From: Nonomuraea endophytica | Lineage (GTDB): Bacteria > Actinomycetota > Actinomycetes > Streptosporangiales > Streptosporangiaceae | NCBI RefSeq assembly: GCF_014203235.1 | Contig: NZ_JACHIN010000007.1 | Coordinates: forward strand, 222,560 to 286,559 | DNA length: 64,000 nucleotides | Reading direction: 5' to 3' | Shown: in pieces, positions 41,359 to 49,975 of the stretch | How positions within the stretch are numbered: the stretch's first letter is position 1 | Layout: each line of letters begins with the position of its first letter | Position numbers and translations under genes: made by a program | The notes under the pieces: generated by a model | The model's input: only the letters and a program-made list of their open reading frames with translations | Database searches by the model: none | What the model was told of the DNA's origin: nothing

Positions 41359-42552
41359 ATGGACGACCGTCAGCGCTACGACCGCGCCACCGCCGCGCTC
41401 GAACCACCGTTCGCGATCCTCGATCTGGCCGCCCTGCGCGCCAACGCCGCGGACCTGGTACGGCGGGCCGCCGGCAAGCCCATCAGGGTGGCCAGCAAGT
41501 CGGTGCGATCGCGACCGGTGCTCGAACGCATCCTGGCGATGGACGGCTTCCAGGGCATCATGGCCTTCACCCTGCCCGAGGCGTTGTGGCTGGTGAGCAA
41601 GGGTTTCACGGACATCCTCGTGGCCTACCCGACCGCCCACAGGCAGGCGCTGGCCCGCCTGGCGGCGGACGCGGCGGCCGCCCGCGAGATCGTGCTGACC
41701 GTGGACTCCGTCGGCCACCTGGACCTCGTCGAGGACGCGGTGGCCGAGGTGCCGTCCCGGCAGGAGATCCGGCTTTGTATCGACATCGACGCCGCGTTCA
41801 TCGCCCTGAACGGGAAGTTCCGGGCCGGAGCGCTGCGCTCCACGATCCGCGAGCCCGAGCAGGCCGCCGAACTCGCCGCCGCCATCACCAAGCGCCCCGG
41901 CCTCAGACTGTGCGGCCTCATGGCCTATGAGGCCCAGATCGCCGGGGTGGGCGACGACCCGCCGGGCAGCGCCGCCTACACCCGTCTGGTCCGTCTCATG
42001 CAGAGCCGTTCGGCCCGCGAGCTGATCATCCGGCGGGGCCGTATCGTCAACGCGGTCCGTCAGCTCGCCGACCTCGACTTCGTCAACGGCGGCGGCACCG
42101 GCAGCGTGGAAAGAACCGTGCGCGAGAAGGCCGTCACCGAGGTGGCGGCCGGGTCCGGGTTCTTCCATCCGAGGCTGTTCGACTTCTACCGCGGCGTCAC
42201 CGGCCGTCCCGCCGCGCTGTTCGCGCTGCCGGTGGTGCGCCGTCCGGCCCCCGACATCGTGACCGTCCTCGGCGGCGGCTATCCCGCGTCGGGAGCTGCG
42301 GGGCCCAGCCGCCTGCCGCAGCCGTTCTTGCCGGCGGGGCTGCGTTACGCGGCCGACGAGGGCGCGGGCGAGGTCCAGACCCCGTTGCTCGGCCAGGCCG
42401 CCCAGGATCTGCGGATCGGCGACCGTGTCTGGTTCCGTCACGCCAAGGCGGGCGAGCTGTGCGAACGTTTCGACACCCTGCACCTGATCGACGGCGACGA
42501 GCTCGTCGACCGGGCCCCCACCTACCGAGGCGAAGGCCGCACCTTCCTGTAA
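41359..42552 (+). CDS. PLP-dependent amino acid aldolase/deaminase (alanine-racemase N-fold)
   Basis: 397 residues from the ATG at 41359; no ribosome binding site is visible and a TACGCT -10-like hexamer lies 9 nt upstream, so a leaderless mRNA is possible. AFAILDL... and RVASKSVRSRPVLERIL place the PLP Lys near residue 45 on the TIM barrel shared by D-threonine aldolases and alanine racemases. DFVNGGGTGSVERT and a C-terminal beta domain (IVTVLGGGYPASG) follow. It probably cleaves or deaminates a beta-hydroxy D-amino acid. Its true substrate is unknown. Confidence 0.8.
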   Translation: MDDRQRYDRATAALEPPFAILDLAALRANAADLVRRAAGKPIRVASKSVRSRPVLERILAMDGFQGIMAFTLPEALWLVSKGFTDILVAYPTAHRQALARLAADAAAAREIVLTVDSVGHLDLVEDAVAEVPSRQEIRLCIDIDAAFIALNGKFRAGALRSTIREPEQAAELAAAITKRPGLRLCGLMAYEAQIAGVGDDPPGSAAYTRLVRLMQSRSARELIIRRGRIVNAVRQLADLDFVNGGGTGSVERTVREKAVTEVAAGSGFFHPRLFDFYRGVTGRPAALFALPVVRRPAPDIVTVLGGGYPASGAAGPSRLPQPFLPAGLRYAADEGAGEVQTPLLGQAAQDLRIGDRVWFRHAKAGELCERFDTLHLIDGDELVDRAPTYRGEGRTFL

Positions 42553-42656
42553 CAGGGCAGGTAGAAGCGTCCGGTAGGGCGCGTAGAAGCCTTAGCAGGG
42601 CAGGTAGAAGCCTCTGGCAGGGCGCGTAGAAGCCTCTAGTAAGGCAGGTAGAAGCT
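42553..42656 (-). repeat. 21-22-bp tandem repeat seeded by the GNAT stop codon
   Basis: On the minus strand the units alternate aggcttctacctgccctg and aggcttctacgcgccctg plus 3-4 bases, about five copies. The first unit is the end of the GNAT coding sequence (encoding SFYLPY then TAG). The array fills the gap to the convergent aldolase gene. Confidence 0.9.
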
Positions 42657-43859
42657 GAGCACGTCCGCCGTGAGCGGCGGGAACAGTGCCCGGAACAGCT
42701 CTTCCTCACCGGCGTAGACGTCGGGCCTGACGCGGGTCAGCCCGTCCATCCCGTGCGGGCCGAACACCAGCGCGGGCAGGTAGTCCGGCGCCACTCCCGC
42801 GCCGCCGACCGCGCCCGGTCCCTGCATCGGGCCACCGGCCGTGACCTCGCCGAGGCCGTCGGCCCCGACCGGAATCCGGTAGTGCGCCCCGAACGTCGAG
42901 AGCACCACGTCACGCCCCGCATGATCCACCCCGGCCTCGGTGAGGCGCTGCCAGAGCAGCGGCCGCAGCCGGTCGAGCAGCGCCGCGACGTCCGGGATCC
43001 GGACGTAGTATTGCTCCGCCTGCTCGCGTGGCTCGTCCTTCACGAACTCCTGCCAGGCGGCCGCGGTGACCGTACCGGCTCGATGGACGACCCGCGGCTC
43101 AGTGCCGGGCGCGAGCGCGGCGACCCCGCGCAGCAGATCCCGGGCGGCCGCCTCGTCGCGCGCGGCGGCCTCGGCGAGGAGGATCTCGTCATCCGGCGGC
43201 GAGGTACGCCCCGAGGCGACGACCGCGCCGTCCCGCTCCAGCACCCAGGTGCCGGAGCCGTCGTGGGCCAGCAGCCACCGCGCGCACGCCGCGGAGTGCG
43301 GCATCGCGACGTCGAACCGGCTCTGCGTCGCGTCCTGGAGCTCCTGGAGGGCGGGGAGGTCGGACGGCTCGGCCCGGCGGAGCGCGGGCGCGCCCTCGCC
43401 CTGCGGCAGGCCGCGCACGCTCAGCGCCGGGGGAATGTCGATGGCGTACTCGTAGCCGAACAGCCGGTAGAAGTACGGGATCCCGATCATCGTCTGGATG
43501 ACGTGCCCGCGCGCGGCGGAACGTTCGTGCGCCCACTTCATGAGGGCGCGCACCAGCCCGCGCCCCTCGTACGCGCGGTCGGTGGCGACCAGCTCGACCT
43601 GCCCGGCGGGCAGCCGCACACCGCCGATGCGAACGTTTTCATCGAGCAGCGTGGCGGTCGAGACGATCCGGTCCCCGTCGGCGACCACGGCGCAGGCTTC
43701 CCACCCGGCCTCCGGATCCTCCACCACCAGCCGGTGGTCCACGGCGTCGACCGGTTCGCCGCGTTCGGCGAGCAGGGCGCTGATCTGGTCGAGGTCCGCG
43801 GGCCGCGCCTGACGTAGCTCCAGGCCACCGGGCAGCGGGACGGGGTTGATCGTGCTCAC
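42636..43859 (-). CDS. GNAT N-acetyltransferase (Eis-like, two-domain)
   Basis: 407 residues, GTG start. The N-terminal GNAT domain (LELRQARPADLDQISALL to about residue 150) contains the acetyl-CoA loop VATDRAYEGRGLVRALMKWA. A second degenerate GNAT domain and a C-terminal sterol-carrier-like domain (about 300-407) follow. This layout is that of Eis-type acetyltransferases, some of which acetylate aminoglycosides. The substrate is not evident. Confidence 0.85.
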   Translation of the reverse strand: MSTINPVPLPGGLELRQARPADLDQISALLAERGEPVDAVDHRLVVEDPEAGWEACAVVADGDRIVSTATLLDENVRIGGVRLPAGQVELVATDRAYEGRGLVRALMKWAHERSAARGHVIQTMIGIPYFYRLFGYEYAIDIPPALSVRGLPQGEGAPALRRAEPSDLPALQELQDATQSRFDVAMPHSAACARWLLAHDGSGTWVLERDGAVVASGRTSPPDDEILLAEAAARDEAAARDLLRGVAALAPGTEPRVVHRAGTVTAAAWQEFVKDEPREQAEQYYVRIPDVAALLDRLRPLLWQRLTEAGVDHAGRDVVLSTFGAHYRIPVGADGLGEVTAGGPMQGPGAVGGAGVAPDYLPALVFGPHGMDGLTRVRPDVYAGEEELFRALFPPLTADVLSFYLPY

Positions 43860-43907
43860 GGCCGCGACTATGACATCGCCCGGCGCCGTCCGTCCATCGA
43901 GTTTCCG

Positions 43908-44135
43908 CTACTCCGAGCGAGCGCACACCGGGCAGGCGGCCTGCACCAGAGCGCGGCGTTCCTCGTCCACCGCGACCACTTCCCCACTTCCCAGACAACA
44001 CCGGCACAGGCGGAGCAACGCCGTCTCCAGGTCGTCCCATCCTCGGCTGTCGCAGCGATGACAGGCCAGCGGGATGCCGCCGACCCACTCCACCCGGCTC
44101 CCCCGGCACTGGGGGCACGTGGGCTTGCCGTTCAT
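43908..44135 (-). CDS. Small zinc-ribbon protein
   Basis: 75 residues, ATG at 44135 with GAGGG upstream. Four Cys pairs occur: CPQC (7-10), CHRC (25-28), CRCC (44-47) and CPVC (69-72), the spacing of a DnaJ-like double zinc ribbon. It may be a chaperone-like or RNA-binding adaptor. It follows the divergent esterase promoter and precedes the GNAT gene by 48 bp, on the same strand. Confidence 0.75.
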   Translation of the reverse strand: MNGKPTCPQCRGSRVEWVGGIPLACHRCDSRGWDDLETALLRLCRCCLGSGEVVAVDEERRALVQAACPVCARSE

Positions 44136-44210
44136 CCGGCCCCTCCCTCGTGGATTGAAGGTCTCGTGCGGTTAACGCCGTCGTTTCCACGGCAAAGTTT
44201 CAAGCGAAAG

Positions 44211-44228
44211 TTCAACGATACCGTTGAA
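44211..44228. promoter_or_regulatory. 18-bp perfect inverted repeat before the esterase gene
   Basis: ttcaacg-atac-cgttgaa, with 7-bp perfect arms, ends 3 nt before the ATG at 44232. A protein bound there would block translation initiation or transcription start. Confidence 0.65.
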
Positions 44229-44231
44229 GTC

Positions 44232-45404
44232 ATGGACATCAAGGACATAGCGCGTCCCCTCGACGGCGCGGCCATCTCCACCTTCCTCCGGTCTCTCCCT
44301 ACCCGGCCCCTGCTTCTCGGCCTGGGTGAGGCCACCCATCGGGTGGACGCGCTGCCAGCAGTGCGCAACGAGATCTTCCGGCACCTGGTCGAACATGAGG
44401 GTTACCGATCGATCGCGCTCGAAAGCGACTGTCTCATGGGTCTGATCGTGGACGACTACGTGACGAAGGGAACCGGAACCCTCGACGAGGTCATGGAGCG
44501 GGGCTTCAGCCACGGCTTCGGCACCTTCCCGGGAAACCGCGAACTCGTGCGGTGGATGCGGGCGTACAACGAGGAGCATGAGCAAAAGATCCGGTTCTTC
44601 GGCTTCGACGGCCCGCTGGAGTATTGGGCGGCGAGCCCGCGGCAGGCACTCACCGCACTCTACGACCTCCTCGACGACCCGCTCCCCTGCACCAGGGAAA
44701 CCCTCGACACGCTGCTCGGCTCGGACGAGCGGTGGTCGAACGAGGACGCGGCCATGGATCCGGCCCAGTCGATCGGCCGGTCCGCCGAGGCGCAGCGGCT
44801 GCGGCTGATCGCCGACGACCTGGTCGCGCTGCTCGACACGCAGGCGCCCGGGATGAGCGTGGCGGACAGGGAGATGGCGGGACTGTACGGGCGCACCGCC
44901 ACCGGCCTGCTGCGCTACCACTTCTGGATGGCCGACGCGTCCCCGGCGCGGTGGACCCGGCTGTCGAGCCTGCGGGACGCGATGATGGCGGACAACCTGC
45001 GCGCCATCGCCGATCTCGGCCCGGCCCTGATCTTCGGCCACAACCTCCACCTGCAGCGCAACAAAGCCACGATGAGCTTCGGCGACCAGACGCTGGAGTG
45101 GTACGGCGCGGGCGCGATCGCCGAGACACACCTGGGCGACGGCTACACCTTCCTGGCCACGGCCCTCGGCACCATCGACACCGACGTGCCGCCCCCGGAC
45201 TCCGTGGAGGGCGTCCTGTCCGCGCTCCCCTGGGACCGCATCCTCGTCGACGCCCGCCACCTGGCCGAGGCCCTCACCCGGCCGAGCACGCGCAGTTCGC
45301 ACGACTTCGCCTACTTCCCGCTGGACCCGGCCCACCTCGGCCTGATCGACGGCATCGTCTTCCTCAGCGACGTCGCCCACCGCGCCGATGTCGAGAAATC
45401 CTGA
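44232..45404 (+). CDS. Erythromycin-esterase-family protein
   Basis: 390 residues from the ATG at 44232. LLLGLGEATHRVDALPAVRN, HLVEHEGYRSIALESD, and GFGTFPGNRELVRWMRAYN give the E-H-E-H arrangement of Ere-type hydrolases. Ere enzymes open macrolide lactones, but many family members have other substrates. The start overlaps a palindrome, so expression looks regulated. A PPOX-type gene follows after 63 bp, past a small hairpin. Confidence 0.85.
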   Translation: MDIKDIARPLDGAAISTFLRSLPTRPLLLGLGEATHRVDALPAVRNEIFRHLVEHEGYRSIALESDCLMGLIVDDYVTKGTGTLDEVMERGFSHGFGTFPGNRELVRWMRAYNEEHEQKIRFFGFDGPLEYWAASPRQALTALYDLLDDPLPCTRETLDTLLGSDERWSNEDAAMDPAQSIGRSAEAQRLRLIADDLVALLDTQAPGMSVADREMAGLYGRTATGLLRYHFWMADASPARWTRLSSLRDAMMADNLRAIADLGPALIFGHNLHLQRNKATMSFGDQTLEWYGAGAIAETHLGDGYTFLATALGTIDTDVPPPDSVEGVLSALPWDRILVDARHLAEALTRPSTRSSHDFAYFPLDPAHLGLIDGIVFLSDVAHRADVEKS

Positions 45405-45426
45405 TCGGCTCCGCTCCGCTGGTGAA

Positions 45427-45447
45427 GGGCCGCGACAGAAGCGGCCC
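45427..45447 (+). terminator. Hairpin after the esterase gene
   Basis: gggccgc and gcggccc form a perfect 7-bp stem with a 7-nt loop, 23 bp after the stop. Confidence 0.5.
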
Positions 45448-45467
45448 CGCGACACCGGGAGACCACC

Positions 45468-45965
45468 ATGCAGCAGGACAAGATCAACGAGATCCTGAAC
45501 CGTCCGATGAGCCAGGAGCTCCTGGCCCGGGACGTGACCCGCCTGGCCTACACCGCCGAGGACGGCACGCCGCGCAATGTCCCGATCTCGTTCACCTGGA
45601 ACGGCTCCGAGGTCGTCATGTGCACCACGACGAACGCCCCGAAGCTCAGGCACCTGCGCCTCAACCCGATGGTCGCCCTGACGATCGACACCGAGGTGCA
45701 CCCGCCCAAGATCCTGCTCATCCGCGGCCGGGCCGAACTGGACCTCGTCGAGGGCATCCCGGACGAGTTCCTCCAGACGAACGGCACCTACCAGATGACG
45801 CCCGAGCAGAGGGTCGAGTGGGAGGCGGAGGTCCGCTCGCTCTACGAGCGCATGTACCGCGTCGTCGTCACCCCCACGTGGGCGAAGCTGATCGACTTCG
45901 AGACGACCCTGCCGACCCCGGTCGAGGAACTCATCCGCCGTCGCGAAGAACTCCGCCAGGGCTGA
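45468..45965 (+). CDS. PPOX-type flavin/F420 oxidoreductase
   Basis: 165 residues with an upstream GGGAGA. Pyridoxamine-5'-phosphate-oxidase-like split barrel: VTRLAYTAEDGTPRNVPISFTWNG, and LRHLRLNPMVALTIDTE. Small PPOX proteins of actinobacteria bind FMN or F420 and reduce diverse substrates. Its 3' end overlaps the convergent MFS gene by 35 bp. Confidence 0.85.
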   Translation: MQQDKINEILNRPMSQELLARDVTRLAYTAEDGTPRNVPISFTWNGSEVVMCTTTNAPKLRHLRLNPMVALTIDTEVHPPKILLIRGRAELDLVEGIPDEFLQTNGTYQMTPEQRVEWEAEVRSLYERMYRVVVTPTWAKLIDFETTLPTPVEELIRRREELRQG

Positions 45966-47157
45966 CCAGGCTGTCCGGGACCGGGCTCGGCCGGCTTCCA
46001 ACCGGCCGACGGCCCAGCTCCCGTACCGGCCTGATCAGCAGCAACGCGGCCACGACGCCGACGGTCACCATCGCCGAACCCATCAGGAAGGTACGCGGCT
46101 CGACCACCAACGCCGCCGGCCCGGCCAGCGCCTGGCCGACAGCCATACCCGCGACCGACCCGGCCACCTGATAGGCCGAGACCCGGTTGAGCACGTCCGG
46201 CGCCACCTGCGTCTGCACGCTGGTCGTCCACATCACCGACCAGAACGCCAGCGCGATCCCGCCAAGCACGTGCCCGGCCATCAGCACCGGCAACGGCGGC
46301 CCGAGCGACACGGTCAACGGAACCGCCACATACCCCGACAACGCCACCGCGCCCGCCGCCAGCGGCCTGCTCGGCCGCAGCCGGATCGCGACCAGCCCTC
46401 CGGCCACCGTGCCCAGGCCGAGCGCCGCCATCACCCAGCCGTAGTCGGCCCCGATGACCTGCGACGACAGCGGCACGGACGGCCCGACCACCAGAACCCC
46501 CCAGAACACCCAGACCAGGATGACCGACCACATCCAGCTCCTGGCCTTGAACTCCTGCCACCCTCTGCGCAGATCGCTCAGCACGTCCGAGGGCTCCGGC
46601 TTGGGTACGGCCACGCGTACCAGCAGCAGGAGCACCGCGCTGACCAGGAACGTCCCCGAGTCCAGGGCGTAGACGAAGACCGGTCCGGCCGCCAGCACCA
46701 GGATCCCGGCCAGCGCCGGACCGGCCAGATGGGTGATGGCTTCGGCGATCTTCAAGGTGGCGTTGGCCCGCTGCGGATCCCGGGCGACGAGCGGCACCAT
46801 GCCGTTCACCGAAGGCTCGAACATCCCCGCCCCGATACCCGACAAGAACGCCATGGCCAGCAACAGGGCGAACGGCGGAGCCCCGTCCAGGAAGGCGACC
46901 GCCACCGCGCCCTGGCTGAAGATACGCAACACGTCCGCGCCGATCATGATGGTCCTGGCGCCGAAACGGTCGGCGAAGACGCCGCCGAAGAGCATGACAA
47001 GGACGGCGGAGGCGGTCCAGACGGCCAGCACATAGCCGACTCCGGCGATGCCGTACACCTGACCGACCGCGAGGGCGGCGGCGACGGGCATCATGGCGTC
47101 ACCGAGCAGCGAGATCGTCCGGGCGCCGAAGTAGAGGGTGAAACTCTTCGTCCACAT
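45931..47157 (-). CDS. MFS transporter (drug-efflux type)
   Basis: 408 residues from the ATG at 47157; a TTG three codons upstream is possible. Twelve hydrophobic segments. The loop motif VFADRFGARTIMIGADVLR (about residue 60) is the MFS motif A, and the family resembles MefA/enterobactin-exporter-like proteins. It should export a small molecule using the proton gradient. It is divergent from the GlxA-like regulator, with a TCTGGA/TCCAGA dyad between them. Confidence 0.88.
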   Translation of the reverse strand: MWTKSFTLYFGARTISLLGDAMMPVAAALAVGQVYGIAGVGYVLAVWTASAVLVMLFGGVFADRFGARTIMIGADVLRIFSQGAVAVAFLDGAPPFALLLAMAFLSGIGAGMFEPSVNGMVPLVARDPQRANATLKIAEAITHLAGPALAGILVLAAGPVFVYALDSGTFLVSAVLLLLVRVAVPKPEPSDVLSDLRRGWQEFKARSWMWSVILVWVFWGVLVVGPSVPLSSQVIGADYGWVMAALGLGTVAGGLVAIRLRPSRPLAAGAVALSGYVAVPLTVSLGPPLPVLMAGHVLGGIALAFWSVMWTTSVQTQVAPDVLNRVSAYQVAGSVAGMAVGQALAGPAALVVEPRTFLMGSAMVTVGVVAALLLIRPVRELGRRPVGSRPSPVPDSLVSPGGVLRDGG

Positions 47158-47167
47158 AAGCAACAAG

Positions 47168-47183
47168 TCTGGATATTTCCAGA
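47168..47183. promoter_or_regulatory. Operator-like dyad between MFS and AraC-type genes
   Basis: tctgga-tatt-tccaga is a perfect 6-bp inverted repeat, 11 bp upstream of the MFS start and 47 bp from the regulator's start. Confidence 0.55.
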
Positions 47184-47229
47184 TCAGAGCACTGGTGTCG
47201 CAGATGACATCATTAGGTACATTTGCGTC

Positions 47230-48288
47230 ATGCCCTCAGCGCCGCCCGCCGCGCCCCCACTCCCAGCGCCCCCGCTCTCGGCGCCACCCGTGACGACATC
47301 AACAACGCGCCCCCCGATCACACTCCCGGTATGCCCTCCAGCGCCGCCCCCGCCCAACCCGCACCGCGTCGTCGCGCTGGTAGGCGAGAACCAGGAGCTC
47401 TACCCGGTCACCTCCGCGTCGGCGGTCTTCGGCTACCAGGGCCAGGAGATCCCCCAGCACTACAGCTTCCGCCTCTGCGCCGAACGCCCCGGCCCGCTCA
47501 CCACCACCCTCGGCAGCCCCATCCACGTCGAACACGGCCTCGACGCCCTCGACACCGCCGACACCGTCATCATCGCGAGTTGGACGGTCTCGCCCACGCC
47601 CGCCGTACTCGACGCCGTAGCCGGAGTCCACGCCCGAGGCGGCCGAATCGTCGCGGTCTGCGCGGGAATCTACATCCCCGCCGCCCTCGGCCTGCTCGAC
47701 GGCCGCCGCGCCTCGGTCCACTGGGAACTCAGCGCCGACCTGGCAGCACGCCACCCCCGCATCGTCCCCGACGACACCGTCATCTACGTCGACCACGGCG
47801 ACGTCGCCACGGCCGGAGCCTCGGCCGCCACCCTGGACCTCTGCCTCCACCAGGTACTCCAGCAACACGGCGCATCCCACGCCATGCGCATAGGCCGCCA
47901 GCTCGCCGCCGGACCCCGCCGCGAAGGCTGCCAACGCCAATACCCGCCACTCCCCACAACCGGCCCCATGCCCGACTCCCTGGCAGGCCTGCTGGAATGG
48001 CTGCTCGCCAACCTGGCCAACCCCATCACCGTCGAGGACATGGCCGCCTTCTCCGGCGTCTCCCCCCGCACCCTCACCCGCCAGTTCGCCGACCAACTCG
48101 GCGTCCCACCCGCCCGCTGGCTCCTCGAACGCCGCCTCGCCACCACCCGCGCACTCCTCGAAGACACCGACCTCCCCGTCGAAACCATCGCCACCCGCGT
48201 CGGCCTCTCCTCAGCGGTCAACCTCCGCCGCCGCTTCCACACCGCCCTCAACACCACCCCCGCCGCCTACCGCCGCTCGTTCCGCTGA
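47230..48288 (+). CDS. GlxA-family (DJ-1/PfpI + AraC HTH) regulator
   Basis: 352 residues from the ATG at 47230. A DJ-1/PfpI-like domain spans about 45-215 (GGRIVAVCAGIYIPAALGLL carries the nucleophile-elbow-like Cys), followed by a double helix-turn-helix AraC domain (ITVEDMAAFSGVSPRTLTRQF; TRVGLSSAVNLRRRF) from about 255. The first 45 residues are almost only Pro, Ala, Ser and Thr, an odd N-terminal tail. The likely target is the divergent MFS gene. Confidence 0.87.
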   Translation: MPSAPPAAPPLPAPPLSAPPVTTSTTRPPITLPVCPPAPPPPNPHRVVALVGENQELYPVTSASAVFGYQGQEIPQHYSFRLCAERPGPLTTTLGSPIHVEHGLDALDTADTVIIASWTVSPTPAVLDAVAGVHARGGRIVAVCAGIYIPAALGLLDGRRASVHWELSADLAARHPRIVPDDTVIYVDHGDVATAGASAATLDLCLHQVLQQHGASHAMRIGRQLAAGPRREGCQRQYPPLPTTGPMPDSLAGLLEWLLANLANPITVEDMAAFSGVSPRTLTRQFADQLGVPPARWLLERRLATTRALLEDTDLPVETIATRVGLSSAVNLRRRFHTALNTTPAAYRRSFR

Positions 48289-48619
48289 CGTCAACTCCTA
48301 GGTCGCAGGTACGGCTCCCGCAACAACCCCGCCAGCAGTCCGCGCCCGTCCCCTTGGCCGCACCGACGACCCGCTCCTCGCCTGGCAGCACCCACGGCTC
48401 CGCTCCTCATGGGGGCACACACGGCCCGGCCACTATCGGCAGCCCGCACGACCCGTTCCTCTTTGGCGGCAGGCGGCAGTGTCGTCGGGACCCACCCGAC
48501 TCGCCCCGCACAAGGCCATGTTCCTGCCCTCCGGCACCGACGCCCTGCTTGATCCGCGACAGCGCCCCGGCCCGAGGACCGCTAGGGGCAGGTCGTCCCG
48601 ATGCCGGGCCGAGCGGCTA
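48289..48619. other. Gene-free convergent region
   Basis: 331 bp between the convergent GlxA-like and MerR-type genes. I see no gene, strong hairpin or tandem repeat. Open frames here are antisense continuations of neighbouring genes. Confidence 0.5.
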
Positions 48620-49396
48620 CTACTGGCGTGGAATCTCGACGCCGGCCGCACGCAGGTTCGCCTCGACCAGCGCGTTGAGCCGGGCAAGAGCCGGCTCCTG
48701 GTCTTCCCGATGGTGGTTGACCAGCCCGTATCGGGACGCGGCGTCAGGCTGGTGGCGAAACCCGTCCGGCATGGCCAGCGAGGCCCGATCGGCCAGCAGC
48801 TTCTCGGCCAGCGTGGAAGCCAGCTCCTCGATCCGCGGATCGTCGGGATCCCAAGTCCTGGCCTCCAGGCCACGCTTGGTCACCTCGACGAACTCAGGAT
48901 CGTCGAACCGTCGTTCGAGCTGCCGCAGGAAGCCGTCGAAGACCTCCGGCATCAGCGCACGGGTCAGCACCAGAGCCTCCCGTTGCGCGGCCACATAGTC
49001 GGGACCGAAGCCGAGCTCAACAAGCCGCTCCAAGAGCACGCAAGCCCGATCAGGCAGCAGGACCCGATCACCATGGGCAAGACGGTGCAGCGTGTCACGC
49101 CGCGCGATCAGGTCCTCGATACGGTCGGTCAGCCGCCGACGCACATCATCCAGAGCAGTGGCGAACCGCTCGGAGTCAGCGTCAAGCAGGTCACCAATCT
49201 CAGCCAGCGGCACACCAGCCTCGGCCAGCGTCCGAACCTGAACCAGCCGCAGCAGATCACCCGACCGATAACGCCGATAACCAGAACTGTCCCGCACTGG
49301 CTCCGTGACCAGGCCGAGCCGGTGATAGTGCCGCACAGTCTTGATCGTGACCCCGACGAACGCCGCCGCCTGACCGATCGTCAGCCCATCCACCAT
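48620..49396 (-). CDS. MerR-family transcriptional regulator
   Basis: 258 residues. The N-terminal MerR winged helix reads LTIGQAAAFVGVTIKTVRHYHRLGLV, then RRYRSGDLLRLVQVRTLAEAGVPLAEIGDLL, with a coiled coil after residue 75. The C-terminal about 150 residues form an alpha-helical domain of the TipA-like size class, although no Cys is present. Function of the effector domain is unknown. It precedes nothing obvious in the same direction. Confidence 0.88.
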   Translation of the reverse strand: MVDGLTIGQAAAFVGVTIKTVRHYHRLGLVTEPVRDSSGYRRYRSGDLLRLVQVRTLAEAGVPLAEIGDLLDADSERFATALDDVRRRLTDRIEDLIARRDTLHRLAHGDRVLLPDRACVLLERLVELGFGPDYVAAQREALVLTRALMPEVFDGFLRQLERRFDDPEFVEVTKRGLEARTWDPDDPRIEELASTLAEKLLADRASLAMPDGFRHQPDAASRYGLVNHHREDQEPALARLNALVEANLRAAGVEIPRQ

Positions 49397-49507
49397 CGCC
49401 TCAGCGCACCCCCCGGATCACGGACGGCCACAGTCTCCCAAACCCAAGACCGCGACGGCACGCCCACCCTCACACGGCACCGACCGCGCTCACCGGCCAC
49501 CTTCGCG

Positions 49508-49909
49508 TCAAGGGCGCCAGAAATCGTCGTGAACGCGCTGGTCAGCCACATACTCCCAGCGTTCCACGACCAGCCCACGCTCGAAGCCGTAGACGATGAA
49601 ATTGTCCATCTCGACGCGCTCCCCACGGCGCTCGGCCGTCCAGCGGTGCAGAGTGACGGCGTAGGAGTCGTTGGCCTGCACAGAGAGCAGTTCGGTCTTG
49701 AAGGTGCCGCCCGTCTCTTCGCCCACGAGCGTGCCGAGCCTGACGATGGCGTCCTTGCCGCGATGCTCGCCCGCCACGATGCTGTCGCCGCCGATGTGGA
49801 AGATGACGTCGTCGGAGATCATGTCGAGATAGCCGGTGAGATCGCGATTGCCGATCAGATCGTACAAGCGCCGGGTCAGCGCGGCGTTGGGGTGTGTGTC
49901 AGGTCCCAT
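49508..49909 (-). CDS. SnoaL-like/NTF2-fold protein
   Basis: 133 residues from the ATG at 49909. Alpha+beta cone pattern: NAALTRRLYDLIGNRDLTGYLDMISDDVIFHIGG then four strands, ending RWEYVADQRVHDDFW. Polyketide-cyclase and nuclear-transport-factor-2-like proteins share it. Probably an enzyme on a small hydrophobic substrate or a binding protein. A longer upstream reading frame crosses the dispersed repeat and is not real. Confidence 0.85.
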   Translation of the reverse strand: MGPDTHPNAALTRRLYDLIGNRDLTGYLDMISDDVIFHIGGDSIVAGEHRGKDAIVRLGTLVGEETGGTFKTELLSVQANDSYAVTLHRWTAERRGERVEMDNFIVYGFERGLVVERWEYVADQRVHDDFWRP

Positions 49910-49975
49910 GTGGTCACCATGCCGCAGCGGTGTGGCGAGACGGCATAGATCCGAGCCCACTCCCGTCAGAAACCG

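Noticed and set aside
46270..47229. Long in-frame extension upstream of the GlxA-like gene
   Set aside because: It runs antisense through the MFS gene and encodes low-complexity Arg/His/Gln sequence.
47223..48998. 591-residue Pro/Arg-rich open frame
   Set aside because: Out-of-frame shadow of the GlxA-like gene, with no domain pattern.
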